Below, piece after piece: positions 35,415-43,459 of a DNA stretch of 64,000 nt. Position 1 is the first letter of the stretch. The number at the start of each line of letters is the position of its first letter. The DNA is from Comamonas testosteroni (GTDB lineage: Bacteria; Pseudomonadota; Gammaproteobacteria; Burkholderiales; Burkholderiaceae_C). Both the position numbers and the translations under genes were made by a program. A model generated the notes under the pieces. It made no database searches. It was not told the DNA's origin and saw nothing but the letters and a program-made list of their open reading frames with translations. Where the stretch lies: NCBI RefSeq assembly GCF_014076415.1, contig NZ_CP043568.1, positions 1,302,001 through 1,366,000 of the forward strand, read 5' to 3'.

Positions 35415-36290
35415 ATGTCGATCTGCCTGGGTCTTGCCGCCAACAAACTCCACCACCAAACCGAGGACGCTGCGCTGTTTGCCCTGCTGCGCGCTTGCGA
35501 GGCCGGAATTCGCGAACTCAAGCTGGGCTTTCATACCGTGGGCCGCACCTATGACGCCATCACGGCGGCCAGCATGCTCCAGGGCTACAAAGGCCTGGTG
35601 CGCTACCCCTATGGCCGCGAGGGCGGGCTCATGAGGCTGGTGGCCGAGGTAGTGGGCATGGAGGGTGACGAGCGCACTCTCGATGGCGCCATCTACCTGA
35701 TGGACCCGGTGGACCCGTCGTCCATCTTCCCCGAAGCCCTGGCCTTGAAGCGCCAGTGCGTGATTCACGGCAAGCCTTTTCTTTCCACGGTCGCCTCCAC
35801 GCGTGACTGGATAGAGATGGAGCGCATTCACGCCGGCCTGACGCGCGACCGCAATGCCGACCGCTATCACGACTACGAAAACCAGACGCTGGCGCTGATT
35901 GCCCACGATGCCATGAAGCCCACCATGCTGGACTTTGCAGCACACAACTTCGAGTTGCTCAGCCGCTACCGCCGCCGCGTGGGTACCGGCACAACGGGGC
36001 AGAAACTCAACGAAATGGCCTGGAGCAAGGGCTGGCCTGCCGACAAGCCCTGGGTGGACCGCTACAACAGCGGTCCACTGGGCGGCGATGCGCAGATTGC
36101 CGATCTGGTACTGGAAAAGCGCTGCCACCGCGCCATCTTCTTCGAAGACCCGCATGTGGCACGCCAGCACGAAGCCGATATCCAGCTGCTGGAGCGTGCC
36201 GTGACCACGGTCACGCATGATGCGGTCTGCAGTACCTCGCCCCAGGTGGCGCAGCGCTGGTGTGATGCGGCCGTCAAGCGCGCAGGTTGA
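35415..36290 (+). CDS. Two-domain methylglyoxal synthase-like protein
   Basis: 291 aa, about twice the length of a normal methylglyoxal synthase (about 150 aa). The C-terminal half (residues ~158-290) has all the expected active-site elements: LIAHDAMKP, the phosphate loop GTGTTG, SGPLGGDAQIA, IFFEDP and the HEAD segment matching His98/Asp101 of the E. coli enzyme. The N-terminal half (residues ~3-150) repeats the same order in degenerate form (GLAANK, GFHTVG, GREGGLMR, YLMDPVDP). The second domain should convert dihydroxyacetone phosphate to methylglyoxal; the first probably has a structural or regulatory role. The gene stands alone on the plus strand. Confidence 0.8.
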   Translation: MSICLGLAANKLHHQTEDAALFALLRACEAGIRELKLGFHTVGRTYDAITAASMLQGYKGLVRYPYGREGGLMRLVAEVVGMEGDERTLDGAIYLMDPVDPSSIFPEALALKRQCVIHGKPFLSTVASTRDWIEMERIHAGLTRDRNADRYHDYENQTLALIAHDAMKPTMLDFAAHNFELLSRYRRRVGTGTTGQKLNEMAWSKGWPADKPWVDRYNSGPLGGDAQIADLVLEKRCHRAIFFEDPHVARQHEADIQLLERAVTTVTHDAVCSTSPQVAQRWCDAAVKRAG

Positions 36291-36306
36291 GGCGGGGTGC
36301 TGAGCG

Positions 36307-36672
36307 CTACTGGCGGTTGCGGTAGCGCCTGAGTTCGGCCTGCAGCCAGCTGGCGCTGGCTTCGGCCTCCTTGCCGCTGCAGCGCACCTGGTAGGGCTTG
36401 TGGCTGATGCTGCTCTCCGTGCCTGCGCGGGCAATGAAGTCCTCGGCCGTGGCCACCCAGCCCTTTTTGAGCAGATAGTCGTATTTGCCGCGCAGATGCT
36501 CGGCTGCCTTGGCACTGTCATGCCAGCTGCCATTGCGCTGGAACTCGCAGCCCGAGGCTTTGAGGTGGCCGATCAGGTACTCGATCTCCTGAGTCGCGGC
36601 GGGTGTGGGCGATGCGGCAAGGCTCAAGCTGCAGGCTGCACCCAGCAGCAAGGCGGTAACGGTGTGCTTCAT
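36307..36672 (-). CDS. DUF5329 family secreted protein
   Basis: 121 aa from ATG 36672. A Sec signal peptide (MKHTVTALLLGAACSLSLAA) is followed by a small domain with TQEIEYLIGHLKASGCEFQR and a later RCSGKEAEASASWLQ; the two cysteines could form a disulphide. The pattern matches the uncharacterised DUF5329 family. It converges on the methylglyoxal synthase-like gene, with stops 16 bp apart. Confidence 0.8.
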   Translation of the reverse strand: MKHTVTALLLGAACSLSLAASPTPAATQEIEYLIGHLKASGCEFQRNGSWHDSAKAAEHLRGKYDYLLKKGWVATAEDFIARAGTESSISHKPYQVRCSGKEAEASASWLQAELRRYRNRQ

Positions 36673-36711
36673 GTGGGTTGATCCTACAGAAGAAGAGCCG
36701 AGCAAGGAACA

Positions 36712-36743
36712 AAGGCCGCAGCAATGGACTGCGGCCTTGTTTT
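36712..36743 (-). terminator. Terminator hairpin downstream of the cupin gene
   Basis: A 10-bp perfect stem AAGGCCGCAG/CTGCGGCCTT has a 7-nt loop and is followed on the minus strand by TTGTTCC. It sits between the end of the cupin gene (36767) and the start of the DUF5329 gene (36672). Confidence 0.75.
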
Positions 36744-36766
36744 GGACGGTCGAAGCCGTGCGCTGC

Positions 36767-37219
36767 TCAGGGGGCCGGTGTGGCCAGAGGCTTGCCCTTT
36801 TCCACGACATACACGCCAATCAGCTTGACCGTGCCATTGCTGGCGTTGTGTGCATCATGAATCACACCAGCGGGCACGACAAAGGTCTCGCCGGCCTTGA
36901 GCGTGCGCGGCGGCTGGCCGTCGATCAGCAGATCGACCTCACCCTCGCTGATATAGCTGATCTCGTCGCCGGGGTGGGTGTGGCGACCCGCGCGCGAGCC
37001 TGGGGCGACCTCCACCTTGGCTACCACGGCTTCGCGACCAGGCACCGAAACATCGGCCTTGCCGACCATGGTCCGGGACAGGCCTCCGGTTTGGGCCGCA
37101 CCCGGCTGGGCCGCACCCGGCTGGGCCGCTGCAGCCTGGGCCAGGGCATTCTGGCTGAACAGCATGAAGGCGCTGCTGCAAAGCAGCGTCGAAAAGCTGG
37201 CGCGGCGAATCAAGGACAT
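36767..37219 (-). CDS. Secreted cupin-domain protein
   Basis: 150 aa from ATG 37219, which has a strong GGAGGG box 7 nt upstream. A signal peptide ends near AQAAAAQ. A short repeat AAQPGAAQPGAAQTG follows, encoded by a 15-bp tandem duplication (37093-37122). The cupin barrel has metal-ligand motif 1 HTHPGDEISYISEGEV and motif 2 PAGVIHDAHNAS. The enzyme activity, if any, is unknown; such secreted single-domain cupins are common in Burkholderiales. Confidence 0.85.
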   Translation of the reverse strand: MSLIRRASFSTLLCSSAFMLFSQNALAQAAAAQPGAAQPGAAQTGGLSRTMVGKADVSVPGREAVVAKVEVAPGSRAGRHTHPGDEISYISEGEVDLLIDGQPPRTLKAGETFVVPAGVIHDAHNASNGTVKLIGVYVVEKGKPLATPAP

Positions 37220-37395
37220 GAAATTACCCTCCAAAGTTCTGACAGAGACTCGTTGTGAAATCTGTCACTTGTACCGGGAAGGAGCGCGGGCACGCCATGG
37301 GGGCAGCCCTAGTCGCAGGGGCGTCGAAAACAACCCGGGCGCGCTGATGCAAGGCCTTGCGGGCAGGAGAGCATATGGCGCTGCAGGTCGCCGCT

Positions 37396-38388
37396 TTAGT
37401 TGTCGCCCGTGATCCTGGCGAACTTCACCAGCTCGGCGTATTTGTCCATGTCTGTGCGCATCACCTGGGCAAGGCTTTCATTGCCCTTGGCTGGCGGGGT
37501 CCCTGCTGCTTCCAGCTTCTGGCGGATGGCCGGGTCGGCAAGACCTGTCTGTACCGCTTTTTGCAGCTTGGCCAGCACTTCCGGGGGCAGGCCCTTGGGT
37601 GCCGCGAGGGCAAACCAGCCGCTCAGGGCATAGCCCTTGAGCGCGGGATGTTCCGCCAGCGCCGGAACCTCCTTGAGCGTGGCAATGCGGGTGGCCGTGG
37701 TGGCGCCCAGAATCCTGATCTTTCCGGACTGCGCCAGCGGCGCTGCGGCCATGGGCGAGAGGATGGCGAAGTCCAGGTTGCCGCCGCCCAGATCGCTGGT
37801 CATGGCCGGAGAGCCCTTGTAGGGTATGTGCACGAGGTAGACACCCGCAGTCTTCTTGATCAGCTCTCCCGAAAAATGCGGCGTCGAGCCGATGCCGGGG
37901 CTGCCGTAGCTGTATTTGCCTGGGTTGGCCTTGGCCAGTTTGACGAAGTCATCCACGGTTTTGACAGGAACATGCGCACCGGCTACCCACAGATTGGGGG
38001 CCAGGGCGGTCAGGCTCACCGGGGTCAGGTCCACCGCCGGGTCGTACTTCTGCGCGGCATTCACAAACTTGGTGCCCGCCATTTCGTTGCTGGAGCCGGC
38101 CAGCAAGGTGTAGCCGTCGGGCTTGGCCGATACCACGCGCTGCGCTCCCACCACGCCTGCGGCGCCCGGCACGTTCTCGACCACGACAGTGGCGTTCAAC
38201 TGCCTGGCCAGCATGTCCCCGACCACGCGGCCGACCATGTCGACGGAGCCACCCGGGGCATAGCCAATCACGATGCGGATGGGCTTGCTGGGATAGACAT
38301 CCTGTGCCTGCGCCGCCCCTGCGAACAGGCTGGTCATGGCACAGGCGATGCAAAGTCGGCGGGAAAGAGTGGCGCGTTCTGGATTCAT
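37396..38388 (-). CDS. Bug/TctC-family periplasmic solute-binding protein
   Basis: 330 aa from ATG 38388 (an in-frame GTG lies 9 bp upstream). The signal peptide (LCIACAMTSLFAGAAQAQ) precedes the typical Bug opening YPSKPIRIVIGYAPGGSVD, then VVVENVPGAAGVVGAQ and VYLVHIPYKGSPAMTSDL. No TctAB genes are adjacent. An AT-rich region with palindromic CATATG motifs lies upstream and may contain its operator. Ligand is unknown, probably a carboxylate. Confidence 0.92.
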   Translation of the reverse strand: MNPERATLSRRLCIACAMTSLFAGAAQAQDVYPSKPIRIVIGYAPGGSVDMVGRVVGDMLARQLNATVVVENVPGAAGVVGAQRVVSAKPDGYTLLAGSSNEMAGTKFVNAAQKYDPAVDLTPVSLTALAPNLWVAGAHVPVKTVDDFVKLAKANPGKYSYGSPGIGSTPHFSGELIKKTAGVYLVHIPYKGSPAMTSDLGGGNLDFAILSPMAAAPLAQSGKIRILGATTATRIATLKEVPALAEHPALKGYALSGWFALAAPKGLPPEVLAKLQKAVQTGLADPAIRQKLEAAGTPPAKGNESLAQVMRTDMDKYAELVKFARITGDN

Positions 38389-38780
38389 AAGTCCCACAAC
38401 TATTTGTGGTGAAGGTTGATTCAGTGATTGACGTTGAATTGCTCAACAAAACTTAATTAATTGTCATAAAGTTTCATATGAGTAGGAATACATGAAAACC
38501 ATCGGTTCATATGAACTTCAGCTGGTGCCTGGCGCCGGTAGAGCTGGCTGAACCAGCTTCAGGGCGCACCGCCGAGACTGAAAGTCAGATTTCGCGGCAG
38601 TGTGGGCCGGCGCAGGCAATCAGCCCGTTGCAGTCAATCAATGATCGATATTCCTGCTCATAGTCAGTGGCAAGGCGCTGTCGAGCGCATACCATGCAAG
38701 GGCGCGTTCTCCGCGGTAGCCGCCAACCGGGCACAGATCCGGCTCACAAGCGTTTCAGTTGAATCGTCAGGGAGTCTCAG
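38389..38780. other. Divergent intergenic region (Bug gene / P-type ATPase)
   Basis: 392 bp without a gene. The first ~130 bp (38398-38530) are AT-rich and contain TTCATATGA (38473-38481) and the perfect 12-bp palindrome GTTCATATGAAC (38505-38516), whose centres are 33 bp apart. The part near the ATPase is GC-rich, with GGAG six bases before its ATG. Promoters for both divergent genes must be here, but I see no unambiguous core elements. Confidence 0.6.
38505..38516. promoter_or_regulatory. Palindromic candidate operator upstream of the Bug gene
   Basis: GTTCATATGAAC is a perfect 12-bp palindrome, 117 bp before the Bug start on the opposite strand. A partial copy lies 33 bp away at 38473-38481, three helical turns apart. 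Confidence 0.4.
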
Positions 38781-41486
38781 ATGCAGGAACAGAACCGCGT
38801 TGCCGCCTGGCACGCGTTGGCTACCGATGCCGTACTCACTCAATTGCAATCGACTGCCGCCGGACTGAGCTCCGACGAGGCCTGGGAGCGCCTGCAGCAG
38901 CAGGGCCCGAATGCCCTGCCTGCCGCCGCTTCGCGCAGCATGCTGGCCCGCTTTCTGTCGCAGTTCAACAATCTGCTGATCTATGTGCTGCTGGGATCGG
39001 CCGTCGTTACCGCACTGCTGCAGCATTGGGTCGATACGGGGGTGATCCTCGCGGTGGTGCTGATCAATGCGGTCTTCGGATTCGTGCAGGAAGGCCGTGC
39101 CGAGAGGGCGCTGGACGCCGTGAAGGCCATGGTTTCCAGCCGGGCCAATGTGCTGCGCGACGGCTTGCGCATGGCGGTGCCTGCGGAAGAACTTGTCGCC
39201 GGCGACTGCGTGCTGCTCGAGGCTGGCGATCGCGTCCCGGCCGATCTGCGCCTGCTGCGCGCCAGCAGCCTGAAGCTGGACGAGGCCATGCTGACCGGGG
39301 AATCGGTGGCCGTCGACAAGTCGGCCGATCCGGTGGCTGTCGATGCCGCTCTCGGCGACCGCTTTTCCATGGCCTATTCCGGCACCCTGGTGGCTGCCGG
39401 GCAAGGACTGGGCGTGGTGGTGGCCACAGGCCCGCGTACCGAGCTGGGTCTGATCAGCACCATGCTGGGCTCGGTGCAGACACTGGCCACCCCGCTGACG
39501 CGGCTCATGGACCGCTTCGCGCGTCAGCTCACCATCACCATACTGAGCCTGTCCGCGCTGATGTTCTGCTTCGCACTATGGGTGCGTGACTTCGACACGG
39601 CCGACGCCTTCATCGCCGTGGTGGGGATTGCCGTATCGGCCATCCCCGAAGGCCTGCCCGTGGTCATGACGATTGCGCTGGCCATTGGGGTGCAGCGCAT
39701 GGCCGCACGCTACGCCATCGTGCGCAACCTGCCGGCGGTGGAGACACTGGGCGCCGTCTCCGTCATCTGCTCCGACAAGACCGGCACTTTGACGCGCAAT
39801 GAAATGAGCGTGCGTGCCGTGGTGCTGCCCGGGGCCAGCTTTGGCATAGAAGGCGAGGGCTATGCGCCCCAGGGGCGTTTCACCCTGGCGGGCGAGGAGA
39901 TCGAGCCTGCGCAGCATCCGCAGCTGCTGCACTTTGCCGCAGGCGCGGCGCTTTGCAACGACGCCCATGTAAGACATGCCGAAGGCAAGGTCTGGGCAGT
40001 CGAAGGCGACCCCATGGAGGGGGCTCTGGTGGTGCTGGCGGCACGTGCCGGCCTGGATGTGGATCGGCTGCGTCAGGACTGGCTCCGGCTCGACGAAGTT
40101 CCCTTTGATGCCGTCCACCGCTACATGGCCACTCTGCACCGCCCAGTTGATGCTCCAGCCGCGGTTTTCGTCAAAGGGGCTCCGGAGCAGGTGCTTGCCA
40201 TGTGCCGCGACCAGCAGGGAGCAGAAGGCGTGCAGGCGCTGGACGCAGCCTATTGGCTGGAGCAGGTCGATGTCTTGGCCGCCAAAGGCTATCGCGTGCT
40301 GGCTCTGGCCAGCCGTGTCCCGGCAGATGGAAAGGACTGCGTGGACATGGCCGACGTCAAGGACCTCACTCTTCTTGGCGTGCTGGGCATGATAGATCCG
40401 CCGCGAGAATCGGCAAAGGAGGCCGTGCGTGAATGCCGCAGCGCTGGAATTGCCGTGAAGATGATCACCGGCGATCATGCAGCCACCGCTGCCGCCATTG
40501 CCAGGGAGCTGGCGCTGGCCGACACCATCCGCGTCACCTCGGGCCATGAGCTGGACGGACTGAACGATGCCCAGCTGATCGATGTGGCCAGAGCCTCCAC
40601 GGTATTCGCCCGCACCAGCCCGGAACACAAGCTGCGCCTGGTGCAGGCCCTGCAGGCAGATCGCAGCGTCATCGCCATGACCGGTGACGGCGTCAACGAC
40701 GCGCCGGCGCTCAAGCGGGCCGACATCGGCGTGGCCATGGGCATTACCGGCACGGCCGCGGCCAAGGAGGCAGCGGGCATGGTGCTGGCCGACGACAACT
40801 TTGCCACCATCGTCGCTGCCGTCAAGGAAGGACGCACCGTCTACGAAAACCTGCGCAAGGTCATTGCCTGGACCCTGCCGACCAACGGCGGCCAGGCCAT
40901 TGTCATCATCGTCGCCATCCTGCTGGGCTTGTCGCTGCCGGTCACTCCAGTGCAGATTCTCTGGGTCAATCTGGTCACTGCCGTGGCCCTGGGCTTGACG
41001 CTGGCCTTCGAGCCGCCCGAAGCCACGCTGATGCGGCGCAAGCCGCGCTCGCCTGACGAGCAACTGCTGCTGCCCTATCTGCTGTGGCGCGTCGCCCTGG
41101 TCTCGGTGCTGTTTGCCTTGGGCTGCTTCGGCATGTTCGAGTGGTCGCTGCGCCGTGGTGACTCGGTCGAATTGGCCCGCACCATCGTGGTCAATGCGCT
41201 GGTGATCATGGAGATCTTCTATCTGTTCAGCGTGCGCTACACGCAGGGAACATCGCTCAGCCTGCGCGGCGTCCTGGGCACCCCGGCAGTGCTGCTGGGC
41301 GTGGCCGGCGTCACTCTGGTGCAACTGCTGTTCACCTACACCCCGCCCATGCAGACGCTGTTCGACAGCCGTCCTGTAGACCTGGAGGCCGGACTGCTGG
41401 CCATGGGGCTGGGTGTGGTCCTGCTGCTGTTGCTGGAAGTCGAGAAGCTCCTGATACGCTGGATGAGACTGGGCGTGCGGGCCTAG
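38781..41486 (+). CDS. P-type cation-transporting ATPase (P2 type)
   Basis: 901 aa. The N-terminal cation ATPase domain is followed by the actuator TGES motif (LTGESVAVDKS), the phosphorylation site CSDKTGTLT with Asp332, the nucleotide-binding domain (FVKGAPEQVL) and the hinge MTGDGVNDAPALK. The M4 motif is AIPEGLPVV, as in Ca2+ pumps, but M6 reads WVNLVTAVALGL: the Asp that follows NLVT in Ca2+ pumps is Ala. The ion is therefore unclear (Ca2+, Mg2+, Mn2+ or H+ are possible). Monocistronic; shares a terminator with the convergent glutamate dehydrogenase. Confidence 0.9.
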   Translation: MQEQNRVAAWHALATDAVLTQLQSTAAGLSSDEAWERLQQQGPNALPAAASRSMLARFLSQFNNLLIYVLLGSAVVTALLQHWVDTGVILAVVLINAVFGFVQEGRAERALDAVKAMVSSRANVLRDGLRMAVPAEELVAGDCVLLEAGDRVPADLRLLRASSLKLDEAMLTGESVAVDKSADPVAVDAALGDRFSMAYSGTLVAAGQGLGVVVATGPRTELGLISTMLGSVQTLATPLTRLMDRFARQLTITILSLSALMFCFALWVRDFDTADAFIAVVGIAVSAIPEGLPVVMTIALAIGVQRMAARYAIVRNLPAVETLGAVSVICSDKTGTLTRNEMSVRAVVLPGASFGIEGEGYAPQGRFTLAGEEIEPAQHPQLLHFAAGAALCNDAHVRHAEGKVWAVEGDPMEGALVVLAARAGLDVDRLRQDWLRLDEVPFDAVHRYMATLHRPVDAPAAVFVKGAPEQVLAMCRDQQGAEGVQALDAAYWLEQVDVLAAKGYRVLALASRVPADGKDCVDMADVKDLTLLGVLGMIDPPRESAKEAVRECRSAGIAVKMITGDHAATAAAIARELALADTIRVTSGHELDGLNDAQLIDVARASTVFARTSPEHKLRLVQALQADRSVIAMTGDGVNDAPALKRADIGVAMGITGTAAAKEAAGMVLADDNFATIVAAVKEGRTVYENLRKVIAWTLPTNGGQAIVIIVAILLGLSLPVTPVQILWVNLVTAVALGLTLAFEPPEATLMRRKPRSPDEQLLLPYLLWRVALVSVLFALGCFGMFEWSLRRGDSVELARTIVVNALVIMEIFYLFSVRYTQGTSLSLRGVLGTPAVLLGVAGVTLVQLLFTYTPPMQTLFDSRPVDLEAGLLAMGLGVVLLLLLEVEKLLIRWMRLGVRA

Positions 41487-41540
41487 GGGGCAGGGCCTGC
41501 GGCGCTCTGGCGGCCGCTTCACCGCCTGGCTGCGGGCATG

Positions 41541-41566
41541 AAAAAAGGCCCCGAAGGGCCTTTCTT
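41541..41566. terminator. Bidirectional terminator between the P-type ATPase and gdhA
   Basis: The stem AAAGGCCC/GGGCCTTT with a CGAA tetraloop has an A-run before it and a T-run after it, so it can work in both directions. It lies 55 bp after the ATPase stop and 23 bp before the gdhA stop. Confidence 0.88.
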
Positions 41567-41588
41567 GCGAGTGACGAGCGCCTGACGC

Positions 41589-42935
41589 TCAGATCACGCC
41601 TTGTGCCAGCATGGCGTCGGCCACCTTCACAAAGCCGGCGATATTGGCGCCGTCGATGTAGCTGATGGTGCCGTCTTCGCGCTTGCCGTGCTTCACGCAG
41701 GCAGCGTGGATGCTTTGCATGATTTGCAGCAGACGTGCATCCACTTCTTCGGCAGGCCAGGACAGGCGGGCCGAGTTTTGCGACATTTCCAGGCCGGAAG
41801 TGGCAACGCCGCCGGCGTTGGATGCCTTGCCGGGTGCGTACAGCACGCCGGCAGTTTCGAAAGCGCGTGCGGCTTCGTTGGTGGAGGGCATGTTCGCGCC
41901 TTCAGCCACGCACAGCACGCCGTTGGCGATCAGGGTCTTGGCATCGGCTTCGTTCAGTTCGTTCTGGGTGGCGCAAGGCAGGGCCACGTCCACCTTGATG
42001 GACCAGGGGCTCTTGCCGGCCAGGAATTCCACGCCGGAAACCAGCTTGGCGTAGTCGCTGACGCGGCCGTACTTGTGGTTCTTCACATCCATCAGGATGG
42101 CCAGCTTTTCGGTGGTGAAACCGGCGGCGTCATACACGGTGCCCGAGGAGTCGGACACGGTCACGACCTTGGCGCCCAGTTCCATGGCCTTTTCCACGGC
42201 GTACTGAGCCACATTGCCCGAACCGGACACGGACACGGTCTTGCCTTCAAAGGACTGGCCGCGAGTGGCCAGCATTTCACGGGCGAAATACACGGTGCCG
42301 TAGCCAGTGGCTTCGGGACGGATCAGCGAGCCGCCGAAGGACAGACCCTTGCCTGTGAACACGGAAGCCGCAGTGTTCGACAGCTTCTTGTACATGCCGG
42401 CCATATAGCCCACTTCACGGCCGCCCACGCCGATGTCGCCTGCCGGCACATCGGTGTCGGGGCCCACGTGGCGGAACAGCTCGGACACGAAAGCCTGGCA
42501 GAAGCGCATGACTTCGGCAGGGCTCTTGCCCTTGGGGTCGAAATCGGAGCCGCCCTTGCCGCCGCCCATGGGCAGAGTGGTCAGTGCGTTCTTGAAGGTC
42601 TGCTCGAAAGCCAGGAACTTCAGCACGGACTGGTTGACCGAGGGGTGGAAGCGCAGACCGCCCTTGAAGGGGCCGATTGCCATGCTGTGCTGGATGCGGA
42701 AGCCGCGGTTCACCTGCACCTGGCCCTTGTCGTCGGTCCAGCTCACGCGGAACTGGATGATGCGCTCGGGCTCGACCAGGCGCTCCAGCAGGGCGTGCTC
42801 GGCGTATTTGGGGTTCTTCTCGATGAAGGGCCACAGGCTTTCCATCACTTCGGTGACGGCTTGCAGGAATTCGGGCTGACCGGGGTTGCGTTGTGCCACT
42901 TCTTCCAGGAATTGGCCTACGGACTCGTACTTCAT
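41589..42935 (-). CDS. gdhA: NADP-type glutamate dehydrogenase
   Basis: 448 aa from ATG 42935, the usual size for the hexameric NADP(H)-specific enzyme. It aminates 2-oxoglutarate with ammonia. Seen: PFKGGLRFHPSVNQSVLKFL, the catalytic-lysine block LPMGGGKGGSDFDPKGKS, GGREVGYMAGMYK, and a Rossmann loop VSGSGNVAQYAVEKA. The gene is single, with a 524-bp upstream region containing an 8-bp inverted repeat that may be an operator. Confidence 0.96.
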   Translation of the reverse strand: MKYESVGQFLEEVAQRNPGQPEFLQAVTEVMESLWPFIEKNPKYAEHALLERLVEPERIIQFRVSWTDDKGQVQVNRGFRIQHSMAIGPFKGGLRFHPSVNQSVLKFLAFEQTFKNALTTLPMGGGKGGSDFDPKGKSPAEVMRFCQAFVSELFRHVGPDTDVPAGDIGVGGREVGYMAGMYKKLSNTAASVFTGKGLSFGGSLIRPEATGYGTVYFAREMLATRGQSFEGKTVSVSGSGNVAQYAVEKAMELGAKVVTVSDSSGTVYDAAGFTTEKLAILMDVKNHKYGRVSDYAKLVSGVEFLAGKSPWSIKVDVALPCATQNELNEADAKTLIANGVLCVAEGANMPSTNEAARAFETAGVLYAPGKASNAGGVATSGLEMSQNSARLSWPAEEVDARLLQIMQSIHAACVKHGKREDGTISYIDGANIAGFVKVADAMLAQGVI

Positions 42936-43008
42936 AGAGAACTTTCTGACAGGGACAGAGGAATGCGCTGAAACTCGCGAAAACAAAATTATGCCAAAAA
43001 GTTATGCA

Positions 43009-43033
43009 CTCATGCATGGATTCGGTGCATGAG
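43009..43033. promoter_or_regulatory. Inverted repeat upstream of gdhA (candidate operator)
   Basis: CTCATGCA and TGCATGAG are perfect 8-bp arms around a 9-bp spacer, 74-98 bp before the gdhA start codon. The size suits a dimeric regulator. Confidence 0.45.
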
Positions 43034-43368
43034 GGCGCAATTCTGGTGCGTGCATGCCCAAACTTGGAACATTGAATTCGCATTTATTCTTAGTTTTCAG
43101 GCACTTGGATGGTGCATTTGAAGTAAAGGATTTTTCATCGTCCTGTCGCAAAAATGGTCTGCTAGCCGCTTGGCACAGCGTTGTCCGGCAGAAAAACTGG
43201 CGCCATGCGTGCGCCGGCATCGTTCTGTGATAGCACCGAAGTGGTGCGTGTGAATTCAGGCACGCAATCTGCAGTTGTGAAATTGTTTTTTCATCAAGGC
43301 CGTCACATGAGCCTGGGGCTGGCCTCTTTCACCAATCATCGGGGCTGGGTAAACGTGGATTTGAAAAA

Positions 43369-43399
43369 ATATTTTCATAATTTCAAATATGAAAAATAT
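43369..43399. promoter_or_regulatory. A/T-rich inverted repeat upstream of the MFS-racemase operon (candidate operator)
   Basis: ATATTTTCAT (43369-43378) and ATGAAAAATAT (43389-43399) form an inverted repeat with one extra A, about 60-90 bp before the MFS ATG. TTTCA/TGAAA half-sites are typical of several regulator families including RpiR, a member of which is encoded just downstream of the operon. Confidence 0.45.
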
Positions 43400-43459
43400 A
43401 TTTCTAGTTCGACTTGCCGGCCCAGTGCCTGGGCGGTCATCAGCACACAGGAGGTGGAT

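Larger units (their letters stand above)
42936..43459. other. Divergent intergenic region gdhA / MFS gene
   Basis: 524 bp, AT-rich for this genome, with no convincing gene. It contains an 8-bp inverted repeat at 43009-43033 on the gdhA side and an A/T-rich inverted repeat at 43369-43399 on the MFS side. A good GGAGGT ribosome site ends it just before the MFS start. Plus-strand frames extending the MFS gene upstream cross this region without family similarity. Confidence 0.6.

Noticed and set aside
37093..37122. Two 15-bp tandem repeats as a possible array
   Set aside because: Only two units, in frame inside the cupin gene; they encode AAQPG repeats and are noted there.
39576..41522. 648-codon minus-strand frame opposite the P-type ATPase
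   Set aside because: Antisense of a complete ATPase with all motifs; no ribosome site or family similarity.
43181..43459. 93-codon upstream extension of the MFS gene
   Set aside because: No family similarity, and a strong GGAGGT site directly precedes the ATG at 43460.
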